This document shows positions 46,173 to 58,338 of a stretch of 64,000 nt of DNA, one piece after another; position 1 is the stretch's first letter, and every line of letters begins with the position of its first letter. Where the stretch lies: positions 124,001 through 188,000 of the forward strand of contig JABYQU010000054.1 of the NCBI GenBank assembly GCA_022264855.1, given 5' to 3'. Under the pieces are notes generated by a model that did no database searches, was not told where the DNA came from, and saw nothing but the letters and a program-made list of their open reading frames with translations. Position numbers and translations under genes: made by a program. The stretch comes from Lenzites betulinus (Eukaryota > Basidiomycota > Agaricomycetes > Polyporales > Polyporaceae).

Positions 46173-47242
46173 ATGTCTACTGCTCGCGTCTGGCTCAGTG
46201 AGTGTATTCGACCTGAGTGTGCAGACCCATTCTCACCTGCTGCTCCCCACAGTCACTGGTTCGTCCACTGGGTTCGGCCGCGAAACCGTCATCCAAGCCC
46301 TTGAGAGTGGCGACAAGGTAGTCGCGACGCTACGCAAGCCCACCGTGCTCGACGACCTCGTCGCGAAGTACCCCGCTTCTCAACTCCGCCTTGTCTCGCT
46401 CGACGTTACACAGCCGGCGGAGATCGACGCCGCGTTCGAGCAAGCCAAGGCCGCGTTTGGCCGTGTCGACATCGTGTTCAACAACGCAGGCTATGCCGCG
46501 ATCGGTGAGGGCGAAGTTATGCCCGATGACGTCGCTCGCCCCCTCCTCGAGGTCAATTTCTGGGGCGCGGTTCATGTCTCGCAGCGCGCCATCCGGTTCT
46601 TCCGCGAGGAAAACACGCCGCAGGGCGGGCTGCTGCTTCAGAACACGTCTATGATGGGGCTGGCGGGTGCACCTGCCGCTGCGTTCTACGCTGCCGCTAA
46701 GCACGGTGAGTACTGCCCTCCCTTTGAAACTGTACATGCAGTGATTGAACGTGAACTTGTTACCCCTTCACAGCTCTCGAAGGGTTCACAGAGTCGGTTG
46801 CCAAGGAACTCGACCCCGCGTGGAATATCAAGGTGGGTATCGCGCTGAACGGCCAAAACTCTGCCGTCTGATGTTCAACCTATTCCCGCAGGTCGCGATG
46901 GTCGAGCCCGGCGCGTTCAAGACCGCTGTATTCAACCTCGGCACGAACTTGGTGCTCGTCCCGCAGCATCCCGCGTACAGCGCGAACCCCGCACTGCTCG
47001 TGAACCACATGCGCGGCGCGTTCCTCAAGGCTGCCGGCCTCGAGGTCGAGTCGTTCGTGACCCTCGACGCCGCGGATACTGGCCCCGCCGTCGCAAAGAT
47101 CATCGAACTCTCGCGGCTAGCGAACCCTCCCATGCACTTCCCGCTCGGGAAGGACGCGGTGTTGTTCGTGAAGGAGAAGATCAGGACGCTGACGGCAGAG
47201 GTGGCTGAGTACGAGTCGTGGTCCGAGAACTTGAGGAAGTAG
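46173..47242 (+). CDS. short-chain dehydrogenase/reductase (classical SDR)
   Basis: Four exons. The first is 25 nt (46173..46197, MSTARVWL) and splits the cofactor motif. The spliced product reads ITGSSTGFGRETV (TGxxxGxG nucleotide-binding loop), followed by LDVTQPAEIDAAF and FNNAGYAAIGEG (NNAG). Catalytic Ser lies in QNTSMMGLAG and the YxxxK pair in FYAAAKHALEG. VEPGAFKTAVF and a C-terminal helix ending SWSENLRK complete about 295 residues. This is a cytosolic NAD(P)-dependent oxidoreductase of the group often annotated as putative NAD(P)-binding proteins in fungi. All active-site residues are present. It lies upstream of a GST gene on the same strand, which suggests but does not prove shared use in detoxification. 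Confidence 0.9.
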
Positions 47243-47768
47243 GGCATTCAGGTTGGACGTGCGCTGATATACCACATCATTCCACACTTATTCTATTTTG
47301 CAATCGTTTATCGCATTACTAAGTGGCCACGATTTGTCTTGAAATCCGAAGACCGTGGGCTATATCACAACCGGAGACAAGTCAGCGCTGAAACAAGTCA
47401 TCTGACGAGCGGCTGCACGTATCCTGCATCCCTCAAGAGGCCTCAACGTGGATGAGTATCCCGATGGATCGGATTTATTAACCCTATACGCCGATACTCC
47501 CACCCCCACCGGCGGGTATTGCGGTTGCATGGCACGCAGTCCGGCGATTTTATATGTACGTGTCCAATTACATATGCTAGGAGCAAGCAGTAATGGTTTT
47601 GGCGATCGCGTAGACTCTGCGGGAGTATCATCCTGGTCCCCCACCTCCCGGTGGGCGTTGCTTAAAAGGTCCAGCTAGCATGGGGACCAGCAGACCTCAA
47701 ACAACCAGCCTCTGTTCCTACTCACCTTGCGAACAGTCCTATTCAACCCGCTGCTGCTGCTACCCACA
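47243..47768. other. intergenic region between SDR and GST genes
   Basis: 526 bases. A TTAAAAG element near 47660, about 110 bases before the GST start, may act as a TATA-like box. No gene seen. Confidence 0.55.
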
Positions 47769-48784
47769 ATGTCCCAGACCAAGCCCATCACTCTCCACGG
47801 CGGAGTTGTCGGTCCCAACCCCTGTACGCATCCCCGCCCCTTGAGTCTCTGTCGGCATGAACTCACACCAGGTCCCTCTGCAGGAAGGTCGCGGTGGTGC
47901 TCGAGGAGCTCGGCCTCGACTACGACGTCGTGATGATAGACACCTACAAGGGCGAGCATAAGCAGCCCGCGTACACCAAGATCAACCCGAATGGCCGTGT
48001 CCCTGCCCTCGTCGACCACAGCAATGGCGACTTCGCCATCTGGTACGTCCACTCTCTCTATGGAATTAATGCCGAATCAGTGGAGATAACGAACATGTAG
48101 GGAGTCGGATGCAATCCTGCTCTACCTCGTCGACAAGTATGACACGGAGCACAAGCTCAGCGTGGCGGACCCGAATGAGCGGTACTCGCTCATCCAGTGG
48201 CTCTTCTACCAGGCCTCCGGCCAGGGGTGCGTTCGAATCATCGCCTTCTTTCCGCCAGTACGAGGTGATGACCATGATGCGACTGCAGCCCATACTTCGG
48301 CCAGGCGATGTGGTTCCTCAACTACCACGGCGAGAAGATCCCGAGCGCCATAGAGCGCTACCAGAAGGAAATCCTCCGTGTCCTCGGCGTGCTCGAGAGC
48401 GTGCTGTCCAAGCAGGAGTGGCTCGTTGGCGGGAAGTTGACCATCGCGGACCTCTCGTTTGTTCCGTACGTCTCTGCCTGCCTGCTCTCTAGCTTTTAGA
48501 GGTATCTTAACCGTGCTGTTATCCAGGTGGAACGAGGGGGCGATCCACCTTGCGCTCAAAGGCGTTGAAGGAGGAGATGTAGAGAAGGAGTTTCCCAGCG
48601 TCTTCAAGTAAGTTCTCAATCTATGTACGAAACGCTGCTAGTGCGGAGAGAGAGGCTGACGGCGCGTTCATGGTATAAAAGGTGGCACCAAAAGCTCATC
48701 GCGCGCCCCATCGTGGCCAAGTTCCTTGCGATCCAGGCGGAGTTCATGAAGGCACGCCAGGCGAGTCAAAGCATGAAGGGTTGA
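47769..48784 (+). CDS. glutathione S-transferase, Ure2p-like; first splice junction out of frame
   Basis: Six exons from ATG 47769 (MSQTKPITLHGGVVGPNP) to TGA 48782-48784, about 235 residues. The thioredoxin-like half has KVAVVLEELGLDYDVVMID, INPNGRVPALVDH and the glutathione-contact ESDAILLYLVDKYD. The helical half has PYFGQAMWFLNYHGEKIPSA, LVGGKLTIADLSFVP (N-capping box) and WHQKLIARPIVAKF. Later junctions are clean and in frame. The first is not: the only usable donor leaves one base (CCC T) and the acceptor expects two, so splicing yields an immediate TGA where the family has a Trp codon (NPWK). The 60-nt gap allows no extra exon. Either one G is missing at the donor (sequence error or real lesion) or splicing is non-canonical. 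Cytosolic detoxification enzyme if functional. Confidence 0.8.
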
Positions 48785-49894
48785 ACTACAGAGATGATAT
48801 CTACGAGACGGGAACATATAAACGAGTGCCAAGGCGCTAGAGCGTGTACAGGGAGCGGTCCCCGGGGTCTGTGTCACATGTACAAATAGACAGCCACAAC
48901 GTCTGGCGATAAATTTGCTCCGCCACGCTTCTGGCACTCCGCGCACCATATGTCTTTCAGTTTCGTCTGCATCAAGCACGCTTCCGAACCTAGTGAGTGT
49001 CCGCCCCTCTGATCCTTGTCGACTCGCGTGATGGTACTATAGTAATTTGCGTTCGATGGCCTCCGCCCTCACACCAAAGGGGTGTACACGCCAGTACGCC
49101 CTGGGGGCGGGGGTATGAGACAACTCTACACTTCTGATGCTCGTCTCGTTTGATGTTGACGTCTTGCTGACTGCTTCTCTCATAGGGTTGTGTGTGCTTC
49201 TTCATATACATACTTAGGGTTGTGTGTGGAAGCTACGTATGATAGGGACACGTGTCTTCAATAGAATAGCAACGTAATGCATACAGCTTTCAATCTACAC
49301 GCGAAACTTGCGCGCTGTTGCGGTGCCGTGAGGCCTGATTTCGAAAGATGCTCGACCTGTGAACGCTACAGCTTGGTCGAGTGGAGAAAGGCTGATGTTT
49401 TGGCGAGGCCGCCCACGATAGGATATCGATGAAAACATGAAGGCATACGCTGAGTGTAACAATTATCACAAAGTTAACGGCTTAGGGTCCCATTCACCCC
49501 GAGGTAGATGGCAATGTATCGGGTAATATCGGCCATCTTTCACGCGCCAACTTGCACGAACCTCATAGTATTGAGAACATCTCTCGCCGAGGCGCAGCGC
49601 GCTACCCTCCGAGTCTCAAACGAGAACCGGGCAGCAGCGAAGAATACGAATCAGGACGCCCGCTCACAAAACGGATCATATCGGGAGTACCATGGACGCT
49701 CGGACATGATGGCAAATGTTCCAATATTTAAGATATGTATCTATGCTACTCATTCGACGACATGTCGGCGCGGTCATTGCAACGGGGATGATTATACATA
49801 TGTAACAGAGAGCGTGAGGGACAAACACAGTCCGCAGCCGTAAGATAGACGTTACCCTCTTCCCTCTTCCCTATACACACCCTCACATACCCTC
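48785..49894. other. intergenic region between convergent genes
   Basis: 1.1 kb between the GST (+) and MFS copy 2 (-). A TAGGGTTGTGTGTG direct repeat occurs twice (about 49183 and 49215). No gene recognised. Confidence 0.55.
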
Positions 49895-52146
49895 TCACAA
49901 GCTCGCAGTCACCGTCTCGGCGCCGGGCGATTCCGCCCCCTTCTCGGCGTCCAGAAGCCTCGACTTGCGCCGCTGCTGCTCCGTCTCGAGCGCCCACTTC
50001 TCGTCGATGTGGTTGTGCATCGGCACGTCGCGCATGAGCAGCGACGCGAGGAAGCCGATGCCGAGGATGCCCGTCATGACCTGCCACACGACGGAGAGGC
50101 TCTCGCCGAACGCGCGCCGCACCTCGTCGCGCAGCGGGTTCGGGAGCAGCCGGATCTGCGGGATCGCGGCGTACGAGAGGTCGACGCCCGTCCCGAGCTC
50201 CGCGAGGAACTCGGCGGGCAGCCGCTTTTGCAGCTCGTTCTGCAGGACGGTCGCGCCGATCGCGATGCCCCAGATCTGTACGGGTGGGCGGGGTCAGCGG
50301 ACGGAAATTGGAAAGGGAGGGGGGACGTACCCCTGCGAAGGAACGGCAGAACGCGAAGAAGGCGAGCGCGTGCGCGTTCTCGGACACAGGGAGGGGGGAG
50401 AGGACGGGGAAGTAAGTGACGGCTGTATGGTTGGAGCTGGTGAGTAATTGTCGTGTACAGTACGCGGGTGTGCTTACCGAAAAGAATTCCAGCGCCAGCA
50501 CCGAGAAGAACGGGCATGCCAATCGCGTGTGCACGCGGCGCGTCGGCATCAAGCGTGGTGAATACGCCCATTCCGATCATGAATATCGCCCAGCCGAGAT
50601 AATGCTGCGGGCGGTAAGCCTTGAACACCGTCACCGAGACGCTAGAAGCGATGACAATGGGCCCCATGGAGAGCGACAGGCCGAGCATGTCAACGGCTGA
50701 TCCGAGCGGCGATGCGTTCTTGCACGATTGGTAGTACACGGGAAGATAGTCTGTGTGGATGCCCGTTCAGGACTAGCTCGGAAACTGCGGAGATCTCCAC
50801 TCACAGGCAACGGCCAGCACGACGACTGGGTTGATGAAGGTCTGAATGTACCTGTGTATCGTTCAGCTCCACAGGAACACAGGTACCGAGATGTCCCTGG
50901 CGAACAGTACGTACCCGCTGACGCTCGTCCGGTCTCGGAGCAGGGACATCGGGATCTGCGTAAGGGTGAGCGATAGCTCCGAGACACGTACGTCCCGAGT
51001 TGACTCACGATGGGGTTCTTTGCCCAGCGAGCCTCGTACAAGAAGAAGACGCCGATACCGAAGAGCCCGAGGATTAATGGGACGAGAACGTGCACCGACG
51101 TCCAGGGGAACGTGACGCCTCCCCAGGTGAGCGCGATGACAGTAGAAGTCGTTGATGCGATGATCAGAAGATTTCCACTGCGGCCTGTCAGTGACGCTGC
51201 GGTACGTGGGAGGCCGTCGGAAAATCGAACTCACAGCCAGTCCATACGCGCGAGCTTGCTGGACAAAGTGCCCGTGGGAGTGGGCAGCTTGAGGAAGATC
51301 GTGACCATCACCATCGCCAACCCACAAATGGGAAGATTGAGGTCTGGACGAGTTCGCGCGGACGGTGAGCATCTCGTCGCGTCCGTCAATGGGCTGCAGA
51401 CGTACAGAAGAGCCACCTCCACTGTCCGTGCGTGGCGAGCCCTCCACCGACCAACGGCCCAATTGCCGTTGCAAACGCCCATGTCCTGCGTGGGAGTTAG
51501 TGGTTAACATATATGAAATCGCTAGTACGCTTACATTCCTATCAAGCCATTGTATGCGCCTCGTTCGCGCAGGGGCACTAGATCCGCCATGACGATTGAC
51601 ACTCCTGACAGGATGCCACCGCCACCCAGACCTTGGACGGCTTTGCAAGGCTAATGTGAATACTATGTCAAGTATTAGCCGAAGTGGTAGAACGTACCAC
51701 GAGCGCCGATGAGCCAGTTCATGCTACGGGCCGAGCCACATAATGCGCTACCAAGAATAAATACGGACAACGAAAAAATCATCGCGATACGACGGCCAAA
51801 AATCTGCAGGCCCGTGAGTTCTGCGCCTCGATCAAACTTCGGAAACAGAAGAGCGTACCTCAGCCACACCACCGCTTAATGGCAAGAACGCGGTGGATGC
51901 GAGCGAGTACCCAGTGCCAACCCAGACGAAATCGCTGCCATTGAGGTCTTCGATGATAACAGGGAGCGCGGTCGCGACGGCAGTGAGCTCGAGCGCGGAG
52001 AGGAAGATGGAGAGACAGAGGGAGAGGACGATGAGCCAGAACTGGAGGCCTTTCTTGTTGCTGCGCTGCGGCACTGGCTGGTCCTCCTCCTCAATAGTAG
52101 GAACCTCGGATTCTCCTACACTCGGTTGCTTCGGAGAGTCCGACAT
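49895..52146 (-). CDS. MFS transporter, DHA2-like fungal drug/efflux subfamily, copy 2
   Basis: The start is at 52146 (MSDSPKQPSVGESEVPTIEE) and the stop at 49895. A cytosolic acidic N-terminus leads into LIVLSLCLSIFLSALELTAV. LNGSDFVWVGTGYSLASTAF, IFGRRIAMIFSLSVFILGSA, WAFATAIGPLVGG, WRWLFYLNLPICGLAMVMV and ALTWGGVTFPW follow. YYLPVYYQSCKNASPLGSAV, ATVLQNELQKRLPAEFLAEL and the tail RDVPMHNHIDEKWALETE complete it. About 14 helices. Spliced blocks align one-to-one with MFS copy 1, including the intron inside WRWLFY|LNLP, so the two are paralogues about 25 kb apart on the same strand. All introns here are short. Proton-driven export of small molecules is the family role; the substrate is unknown. 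Confidence 0.88.
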
Positions 52147-54481
52147 CGTCGGTGCGGGAAGGGAGGTGGTGGTAGAGTATGAGAAGAAACGGAGGAGTGC
52201 GGGGTAGGTGGGACGGGCGGCAGGGAGGGCCCAAGACGGGCCTTGAAGAAGAAAGCATGCGGGCGCGCTTTAACATGATGGGAAACATGCATGCCCGCAC
52301 TGGCGCCCAGCGCCCGACGGCGACCCACAAAGTCCCAGGGGGCGTCCATCTGTCGGGTGTTCGCCAGCACCGATGCGTCCCTGCCACGGTCACGATTCCA
52401 TCTGCCATCGCAGCTTCCTCCCCGCCTCTTCTCTCCGTCTCTAGGTGCCTGTGCTGGTCACGAGCGCCAGACACTCCTATATCTTCTCCCACAGCCGGTC
52501 CTACACATTGTCGTCGCTCCGCAGGCTGCTCGCCGGTGGAGAGACGTTCGACAGCGCTCGTCTTCTACTGTGCCCGCCGGCAACCGTGTCCGAGTCCGAG
52601 GCCGACCAGGGTCCAGTGCGTGGGGCCACAAACACTGTGTATGATCAACTGAGGTGAGTCCGGATCATTACCAAACGCCTCAGATAGCAATGCTCGATTT
52701 CCATTTGCAGCCGCCCACATCGAGCCTGGCAGTGACAGGGGGGTAAGCCGGTGATCATGAGCGCTGTGAGGCCTGGAAGGCCTGATCTGTGCGTGAGCGC
52801 CGGCGTGGTGAAGATGCGTATGTCGAGCGAACCTTCGACAATGCGCCACAAAGGAGTACCGGTGCAAGTTGTGCGAATTGAATTCAGCTTGCGCCACCTG
52901 TCCTACAGACTATGCGGAACTTGCCGGAACTTACCATGTAGCGCTGATCACGGACTCCGCCTCTCACTCCGCCGACTCAGCGTGCGCAGGATACTCCGAA
53001 AGGAATGTGGTATAAATGGCTAACTATACGTGCGCTCACGGGTGGTTCTCGGGAACCGTTTGCTACTGCTGCCAGTTCTCACATGCACAGCTCCACGACA
53101 CAGGCGATTGTCATGCCCTGCGATTGCGGGCAGCGGAGGTCTCAGCCGGCCAGCGCTGCGGAGGTATGTTGTACCCGTGCAGGGTCGTCATTTACTGCAG
53201 GGTCAAAGCAACTTGCAGTCCTCCAACGCTTCAAGCTTCAGGCACTAGGTACGTAACTGCTCAAATTCCGCGTCCTGTTCACCCGCAGACCATGCTGCAA
53301 TTATCATTCTTACAGCAGATGTCGCAGGTGCGCCACAACGGGTTTCAGTCATGGCCGAGTATTGTTGCCAACTGTCGCCGCTCGCGGGTTGTAAGTTTGA
53401 GCAGAAATGCGGCTACAACGCTGACACCGCCCTATTGTCGCAAGACGTCTCAAAAGGCGTGATTGCCATATGGCTACCCGCGCTCGTACCGGTGCCGCTG
53501 TAGGTCTCTGGTGTCTTGTGCGCCGCTATCGATATCCAGAGGCACGTTGCGAGCTCAAGTTCCAGTCGAGCCACCTGCTGTACTCGCAGCCGCACGCTGT
53601 GGTCCCGCCCAGTCTCAAGTATCATGCGGGTCCCGACCCGGTGGTCTCACGTATGCCCCCCGAATGCCAGTCCAGGGAGTCACAACAAGATCATCGTTTG
53701 ACCTGCCTGCGACGTCCGTTACGACACCAGGACACGTTGCAGCTTCGCGCTGATGCTCTTCAGGCCCACGGGGTATCTTGGGGTCGGCCGATGTACCTCC
53801 CCAAACCGGCGGCAATGTCAGCTTGAGCTTATCATATGGACTTTGAGTTCCTTCATACCACAACCCCCCGTGGCACCGTCACCGCAGCCTGTGTAGACAT
53901 GGCGAGGGAGGACCCCCCCACGGCGAGGCTGACCGCACACCGATGTCACCGGGCGAAGAAGATCCAAGTATACATTCGTGAAGCCAGGCGTGCTTCGATC
54001 TGTCCATCCGCCTAGCACCCGACCACCCGTCCGTGCATCCCTGTCAGGCAGCATGCGGCCCACACCCCCACGCGCCCGCTTACGGCGGGCTGGCGGGATG
54101 TGCTAACACTTCGCGCGGCGCTGCGTCAGGCTAAGTGCATGCCGTTTGTCCCACCGTCCGATATACCGTAGCGAGAACGTGCGTAATCCCGCCGCAGGCT
54201 CTTCTTGATGACCTAGGCGCCGTCATGCGCGCCGCGCTGCTCCCGCGCTGTGGCCAGGAATACTTCTTTACCGGGAGTGTTCATGACCGGTTCCCGAGCC
54301 ACGCGCAACAGCAGCGCGGAGAATCACATTGTCGTAATAAGGTCCATCCCTGGCTTTAATGAACGCCGCGGACATCCCAGGGAGCGGAAGAAGAGCCTGA
54401 AGAGGAATGGAATTCGACAAGGAGTCCCCACGACCCACGGAATACGATACAAGCGATGTCCCCTGGTACGATGCTCACAAC
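52147..54481. other. 2.3 kb intergenic region
   Basis: Upstream of MFS copy 2 and downstream of the endoglucanase. Several frames of 80-150 codons occur (for example the Cys-rich frame 53016..53462), but none shows a signal peptide, domain or splice-supported extension. No repeat or RNA gene seen. Confidence 0.5.
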
Positions 54482-56644
54482 CTACAAGAACGCCTTGAGC
54501 GCGGGCAGGATGTTGTTGATCGCATCGCCGTTCGGCGGCTCGATGCTCTGGTAGTACTGCAAGGGCAAGATCAGCATCAGCACGCCCGCGCCACACACCC
54601 TTCAGGCGCACGATGACAATACAGTCCAGCCCCGACGAGCCCGTCGTCAAAATGAAAACGAGCGGAACATAATGATGATGTGGGCACGCCACAAGCGCGA
54701 GCGCGCGGAACCGAATGCACCGGTGATATCGATGCACGAGACGGAAGAGGAGAGGAGGAACGGCACTCACGTCGCCCCACCACGGCCCGGCGGCCCACCA
54801 GAGCGCGCCGAGCCAGGTCCCGCCCGCCTGCTGCATCTCGCAGAGCGCGCCCTGCACGGCGGTCACGCACTGCGTGTTGTTGCCCGCGCCGATCTCGCCG
54901 AGGAAGCCGTTGAGGTTGTTCTGCTGCAGCCACGCCGTCGCGGCCTGCAGGCGCTCCGCGCCGATCGTGGAGGACACGCACGTTGGCGAGGTGCCCGAGC
55001 CGTCCGAGTCGAGGTACTGGTGCATCTCTGTGGGCGGGCGGTTAGCGTGGGTTGGTGTTTAGTGGGCGCGGTGGGATCGCGGGACGGCGATAGCGTGGCA
55101 GGTAGGAGGGGAGACGGATGGGCGGAACGGAAGTAATGTGAGTACATGGGCAGGGAGGGCGGCAGGGCAGGATGCAGGGGCGCGCGAGATGGATGAGGAG
55201 AGATGGACTGGGGACGTACGGATTGCAACGTTGTTGTTCGGGTCCTTGATGGCGCCGAACGCGGCGCTGTTGCCGGAGGTCGTCGTCCAGGTCCACGCGC
55301 CGGTCCAGCTCGTGCCCTCGACGAGGATGAGCTGGCTGGTCGCGCCGCTGGCGCGCACGCCGTTCACAGCCGCTTGCATCTGTGCATTGTGCGGTGTGCG
55401 GCGGGCAGGGCAAGGCACAGCAAGAGCGCGCGTCAGTGACGGGTCTTGATGGCGATAGAGAGATGTGAAAGACGCACAAGACTGAAGACGGTCTGGGCGG
55501 GGATGTCGTGCGGCTCGTTCATGAGGTCGAAGATCACGTTCTCGTCGGTTTTCTGGATGCGAGCGTGAGCTGGGGGCGACACGCGAAGTACAATGTGCAC
55601 GTACGAATTCGTTGGCAAGCGTCTGCCACCCTGAAACTGACGTTAGTAGGCTGCAGCTTCGCGGGAGGGATGGTACATACAAGCCTGGAACCTATACACA
55701 AAGTGTCAGTCTAGCCATAAGCGGTGCGGTGTCAGGGTTCTGCTTACTGGCTGGTGCTAGTGATAGTCGCGCCGTTGAAAATCATGAAGTTGTGCGCTGA
55801 GCCGACATGAGCACGAACACCTGAGCGAGGCGTGTGTCCAGCAACTTACGGTCGACAACGGCGAATCCACCCTTGCCCGTGATGTAGCTCACGATCTGCG
55901 AGGTGATCCTTTAGCTCGCGTATGTACTGGGAACCCGAACAGGCACACACCTGCTTGAGACCGTCAAGGTAGGTGCTGTTGAACGGGCCAGTAAGGCCAC
56001 CCGTCGACGGCGGGCTAATGCGCTCCATCAAGAACGGGATACGGAAAGTGTTGAAGCCCTGGCCCAGGAAGAACTACGTGCGAATGCGCATCAGCCTCCG
56101 CCCCCCTGCAGACCACATCGCACAATGAGCAGAACGCACGTCGATGGACGTCGGCGACGGCCAGGTGTAGTCCTTGCCGAGCTGCCCGGGGATGACGTTG
56201 TTGCCGAACTCCGCGCCGGACTCGTTCACGCCGAAGAGCTTGAACTTGGTGCGCGCGCCCGCGCACACGCTCGCGCTGGGCGCGGAGCCGGTCGTCGTCG
56301 GGGCGCTCGTCACTGGGGGGACGGACGTGGGCGCCGTTGGGGACGCCGCGCCGGGCAGGCATTGCGAATAGTCTACGCAGGGCGCGGAGCGTGAGCACGT
56401 GGGAGACTGTGGACAGGACGAGAAGATGATTTACAAGGGTTTTGCGCTACGCAGGCGGATCCGGCGGCGCAAGTCGTGTCACCAGAGAAGCCGATACCCT
56501 AAGGCAGCGCGAACGAGGTGAGTATAACATATTCGTATAATAGATGTTGCTTGCACTTACACCGCACTGGCCCCAGACGGCGGTGGAGAGCGCGGGCGCG
56601 GCGCTGGCGAGCGCAACAGCGATCGAGACGAAGACAGCCTTCAT
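54482..56644 (-). CDS. secreted endo-beta-1,4-glucanase, CBM1 plus GH5
   Basis: Start at 56644; stop at 54482-54484. The signal peptide [20 protein letters not shown] is followed at once by a CBM1 cellulose-binding domain ([18 protein letters not shown], then YYSQCLPG; four cysteines). A Pro/Thr/Ser-rich linker leads to a GH5 barrel beginning [45 protein letters not shown] and FDLMNEPHD (Glu acid/base) follow. [25 protein letters not shown] (Glu nucleophile), [10 protein letters not shown] and [20 protein letters not shown] complete about 390 residues. Block order matches the fungal GH5 subfamily 5 endoglucanases, which cut internal cellulose bonds outside the cell. All catalytic residues are intact. 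Exons, some under 60 nt, are joined by GT-AG introns. A TTATAA box lies about 60 bases upstream, consistent with strongly regulated expression. Confidence 0.93.
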
Positions 56645-57603
56645 GGTTTTACCAGATGTATCTCTGCAGATCGAACCGTACCCCGCAGCCAACGTCGCGC
56701 GTTATAAGTACGCAGAGCAGAGAGGGTCCGGACGCTTGGCGGTACATGCGCGAAGGGACTCCGTCGATGTACCGAGGATCATCCTCAGTAAAGCGGAGGA
56801 GCATAGGCCTGCAGAGGGTCACAAGAACAACGGAAGTGGTGGTCATATTGGCATATCCGTCGTGCGGAGGTCTTCGCGCGGTCGTGTCGAGCGTGATCAA
56901 GGACGGGAAGGCTGAAATTGTGCCGCAGAGACGCGGGCAAAGCCTGGAGAAATATCCGGTGCTGATGAGCTAGCTTCGTAGGTCCATGGAGGCAGCGTCG
57001 ATTAGCCTGGGTTTATCCGAAAGGGAGCGACGGGACATGTACCACAGACCTCGTGGGCGTTTACATCTAAGATCTGCAGTCACGTTGAGCGGACAAGCAT
57101 GGTCGTCGAAAACGCCAGAGCACAAGTCTGCTATGGCGTTGAGCGAGCGATGACATTCGGAAGGCACGAGCCGATAGACCTACCGAGGCAGAGGCGAGAA
57201 TATATATACACTCACGACGGAAATGACGAGGCGGCGAAATAGAGCAAGGGTGCGGTAACTGGTTGAAAGCAGCCCTCGTGAGAGGGTGAATCAGGTGCAA
57301 TTCAAGGTTGGAGAAGTGGCCCTGTTGGCCACGCTTAAAGTGCCATTGCCATAGAATAAGTGACAACCTGGCAGGTGAAGCCATAGGCGACCAGTGATCA
57401 GGTATAGGTTGATGTATGATCTTGTGCCACTCTCCAGACGGAGTGAGTTTTCAAATCAGCGCACGCCGGGCCCTTGGGCGAGTCTGAGAAGCACGTATTA
57501 TGCGTTGAGACAGTACAGGAAATACCAAGAAACGTCTGCGGGGCGATATGAGTAACTCAAGTGCTACGCATGAATGCAGATCACTTACGAAGCGATCTAC
57601 AGC
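56645..57603. other. promoter region of the endoglucanase gene
   Basis: 959 bases between the endoglucanase start and the 3' end of the uL30m gene. A TTATAA element is at about 56702-56707. No gene seen. Confidence 0.55.
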
Positions 57604-57975
57604 CTAGGGCTCAGCATTGAGCTTCGATCCGGCCACAACATATCCCCTCGATGCCCTCCTGTCCATCCGCTGCTCCAGCTTTGTCCGCACGGCCGAGGCG
57701 GGAACGTTCTGGACGGTAACAAGCTCCTTGACTCTGAGGATTTTCCCGGCAATGTCTGGACAGTGTCTGTGGTAGACTGTTTGCAGTCGCCGGTGGATAC
57801 CAAGCGCCTCGAGAGTGCCCTTGACGTTCTTGGGCAGGGAAATGGCCGACCGACGGAGGGTGATACGGAAGTGGGTGAGAGGCTCGGAAGCCGCGGCGGA
57901 TGATGAGGGCGCCGCGGTAGCAAAGGTGCGAGCATGCAGCTGCGCACAGGAGCGCAGAGATAGTAGGGCTGACAT
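57604..57975 (-). CDS. MRPL33: mitochondrial large ribosomal subunit protein uL30m
   Basis: A single exon of 123 residues. The start MSALLSLRSCAQLHARTFAT (57975) is the first ATG that gives a typical mitochondrial presequence: basic, no acids, with an RTFAT cleavage-like region. A longer frame exists upstream but adds low-complexity residues. The L30 fold follows: LTHFRITLRRSAISLPKNVK, GTLEALGIHRRLQTVYHRHC and GKILRVKELVTVQNV. A short fungal extension ends KLNAEP. It belongs to the mitoribosome large subunit (yeast Mrpl33, bacterial L30). It is divergent from the Dpb11-like gene with 363 bases between starts, so the two may share a promoter. Confidence 0.88.
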   Translation of the reverse strand: MSALLSLRSCAQLHARTFATAAPSSSAAASEPLTHFRITLRRSAISLPKNVKGTLEALGIHRRLQTVYHRHCPDIAGKILRVKELVTVQNVPASAVRTKLEQRMDRRASRGYVVAGSKLNAEP

Positions 57976-58338
57976 CGCGGACGGCGTGGACGACGGCGGA
58001 CGAGTGCTTGTCGCTGTGGGCGACAGCGAGCCACAAGTTTCCGCCTGCACGTGATCAGCGCGACGGAGCCTGCCCTGAAGCGTCAACGGCGCGTGAGCAC
58101 AGTGTAATGTTGAGCGCGTTCGCGACTTCTTGTGGCCACGGTCCTCCCTCTACCCCTTCTTCGCGTTATATCGCGTTCTTAGTCTTCAGTTGCACTCTTA
58201 ACTGGTTGAGGAAGACTCTGGATAACGTGCATTGTTGGATCACAACTGGAGAATCTACAACAAGTCACACTCTTATAACGACCCTAACGAATTCCACTAT
58301 AACGTGTATTATCCCTATCGACCACACAGGTCAAAGAT
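57976..58338. promoter_or_regulatory. bidirectional promoter region, uL30m and Dpb11-like genes
   Basis: 363 bases between divergent start codons. No clear TATA box. A compact shared promoter is inferred from spacing. Confidence 0.55.

Noticed and set aside
49183..49228. TTAGGG-containing direct repeat considered as an interstitial telomere
   Set aside because: Only one TTAGGG unit is present, without tandem array; more likely a chance short repeat.
53016..53462. Cysteine-rich frame considered as a hydrophobin or WSC-domain protein
   Set aside because: Cysteine spacing fits neither family, there is no signal peptide, and no splice-supported exons extend it.
33627..56644. Secondary-metabolite biosynthetic cluster
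   Set aside because: No backbone synthase or pathway-specific regulator is present, and housekeeping GUP1 interrupts the region.
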